Below are positions 63,750 through 64,000 of a stretch of 64,000 bases of DNA, piece by piece. How positions within the stretch are numbered: position 1 is the first letter of the stretch; each line of letters begins with the position of its first letter. The translations under genes were made by a program, and so were the position numbers. A model generated the notes under the pieces. That model worked only from the letters and a program-made list of their open reading frames with translations. It was not told the origin of the DNA and did not search any database. The DNA is from Proluteimonas luteida (GTDB taxonomy: Bacteria; Pseudomonadota; Gammaproteobacteria; Xanthomonadales; Xanthomonadaceae), in contig NZ_JAIWPT010000012.1 of assembly GCF_021191695.1 (NCBI RefSeq), positions 1 through 64,000 of the forward strand. The letters are read 5' to 3'.

Positions 63750-64000
63750 ATGGCGTCCGATCGAGCAAGTCCACCGACCGTCCTGGTCATCCACGGCGGC
63801 GCCGGGGTCATCGAGCGCGATGCGCTGGAGGCATCCGCCGAGGCCGCGATCCACGCCGCGCTGCAGGGTGCGCTGGACGCCGGCCAGGCGCTGCTGTCCG
63901 CTGGCGGCAGCGCGCTCGACGCGGTCGAGGCGGCCGTCGTCGCACTCGAGGAGTCGCCGCACTTCAATGCCGGCAAGGGTTCGGTCTACGACGCGGATGG
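63750..64000 (+). CDS. Isoaspartyl peptidase/L-asparaginase, 5' part (cut by window end)
   Basis: The 83 visible residues begin MASDRASPPTVLVIHGGAGVIERD and continue with GSALDAVEAAVVALEE and FNAGKGSVYDADG. This is the N-terminal alpha-subunit part of a plant-type (Ntn-hydrolase) asparaginase, which self-cleaves before a Thr further downstream and hydrolyses isoaspartyl dipeptides and asparagine. The HGGAG and NAGKGS motifs are diagnostic. GGAGGGGG before the ATG at 63750 is a good ribosome-binding site. No signal peptide is visible. The catalytic Thr lies beyond the window. Confidence 0.93.
   Translation, partial: MASDRASPPTVLVIHGGAGVIERDALEASAEAAIHAALQGALDAGQALLSAGGSALDAVEAAVVALEESPHFNAGKGSVYDAD

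Overview
The window reads as core chromosome of a very GC-rich gammaproteobacterium of the Xanthomonadaceae/Lysobacteraceae (Lysobacter- or Luteimonas-like). This is inferred from gene content and order: a eukaryote-type class I fructose-bisphosphate aldolase beside pyk and pgk, a pilGHIJ-chpA type IV pilus chemosensory cluster, thiG-trmB, an ETHE1/BLH-type metallo-hydrolase, a proteinase K-like secreted protease, and several dispersed palindromic intergenic repeats typical of this family. No prophage, insertion sequence, CRISPR array, rRNA or tRNA gene was seen, and coding density is high.

Layout. 1-8.5 kb (minus strand): BolA-like protein, acetyl-CoA hydrolase/transferase, then a molybdate block (pterin-binding oxidoreductase-fold protein, modA, modB, modC, flavin reductase), a persulfide-dioxygenase-like hydrolase, an S1/P1 nuclease and OmpW under a perfect FNR-type palindrome. 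8.8-19 kb (plus): a glycolytic cluster (gap, pgk, pyk, class I aldolase) interrupted by a DUF2339/DUF3999 membrane pair and a small secreted protein. 19-29 kb: a membrane protein, a tail-anchored tandem L7/L12-CTD-like protein, cysK, a two-gene RND efflux operon, a GNAT enzyme, an alanine/glycine symporter and a TrmH-type methyltransferase. 29-38.7 kb (mostly minus): M28 peptidase, mscL, FAH hydrolase, Rieske ferredoxin, SLC13 transporter, trmB, thiG, tonB, gshB.

38.8-51 kb (plus) is the most distinctive part: pilG-pilH-pilI-pilJ-chpA-cheB-like-cheW-like, the Chp system controlling twitching motility. ChpA (2235 aa) has five Hpt-like histidine sites, a CheA core, CheW and receiver domains, and a 25-residue (75-bp) tandem array in its linker. 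The CheB-like protein has lost the catalytic serine and the receiver aspartates, and no CheR/PilK gene lies in the cluster, so the methylation (adaptation) arm appears to have decayed.

51-64 kb: rsmE-bioA (minus), nudE-cysQ-mazG, a DUF962 protein, an OmpR-type two-component pair followed by a MacAB-like export system whose adaptor carries Spy/CpxP-like LTxxQ segments, a subtilisin-like protease (minus) and the 5' end of an isoaspartyl peptidase/L-asparaginase gene cut by the window edge.
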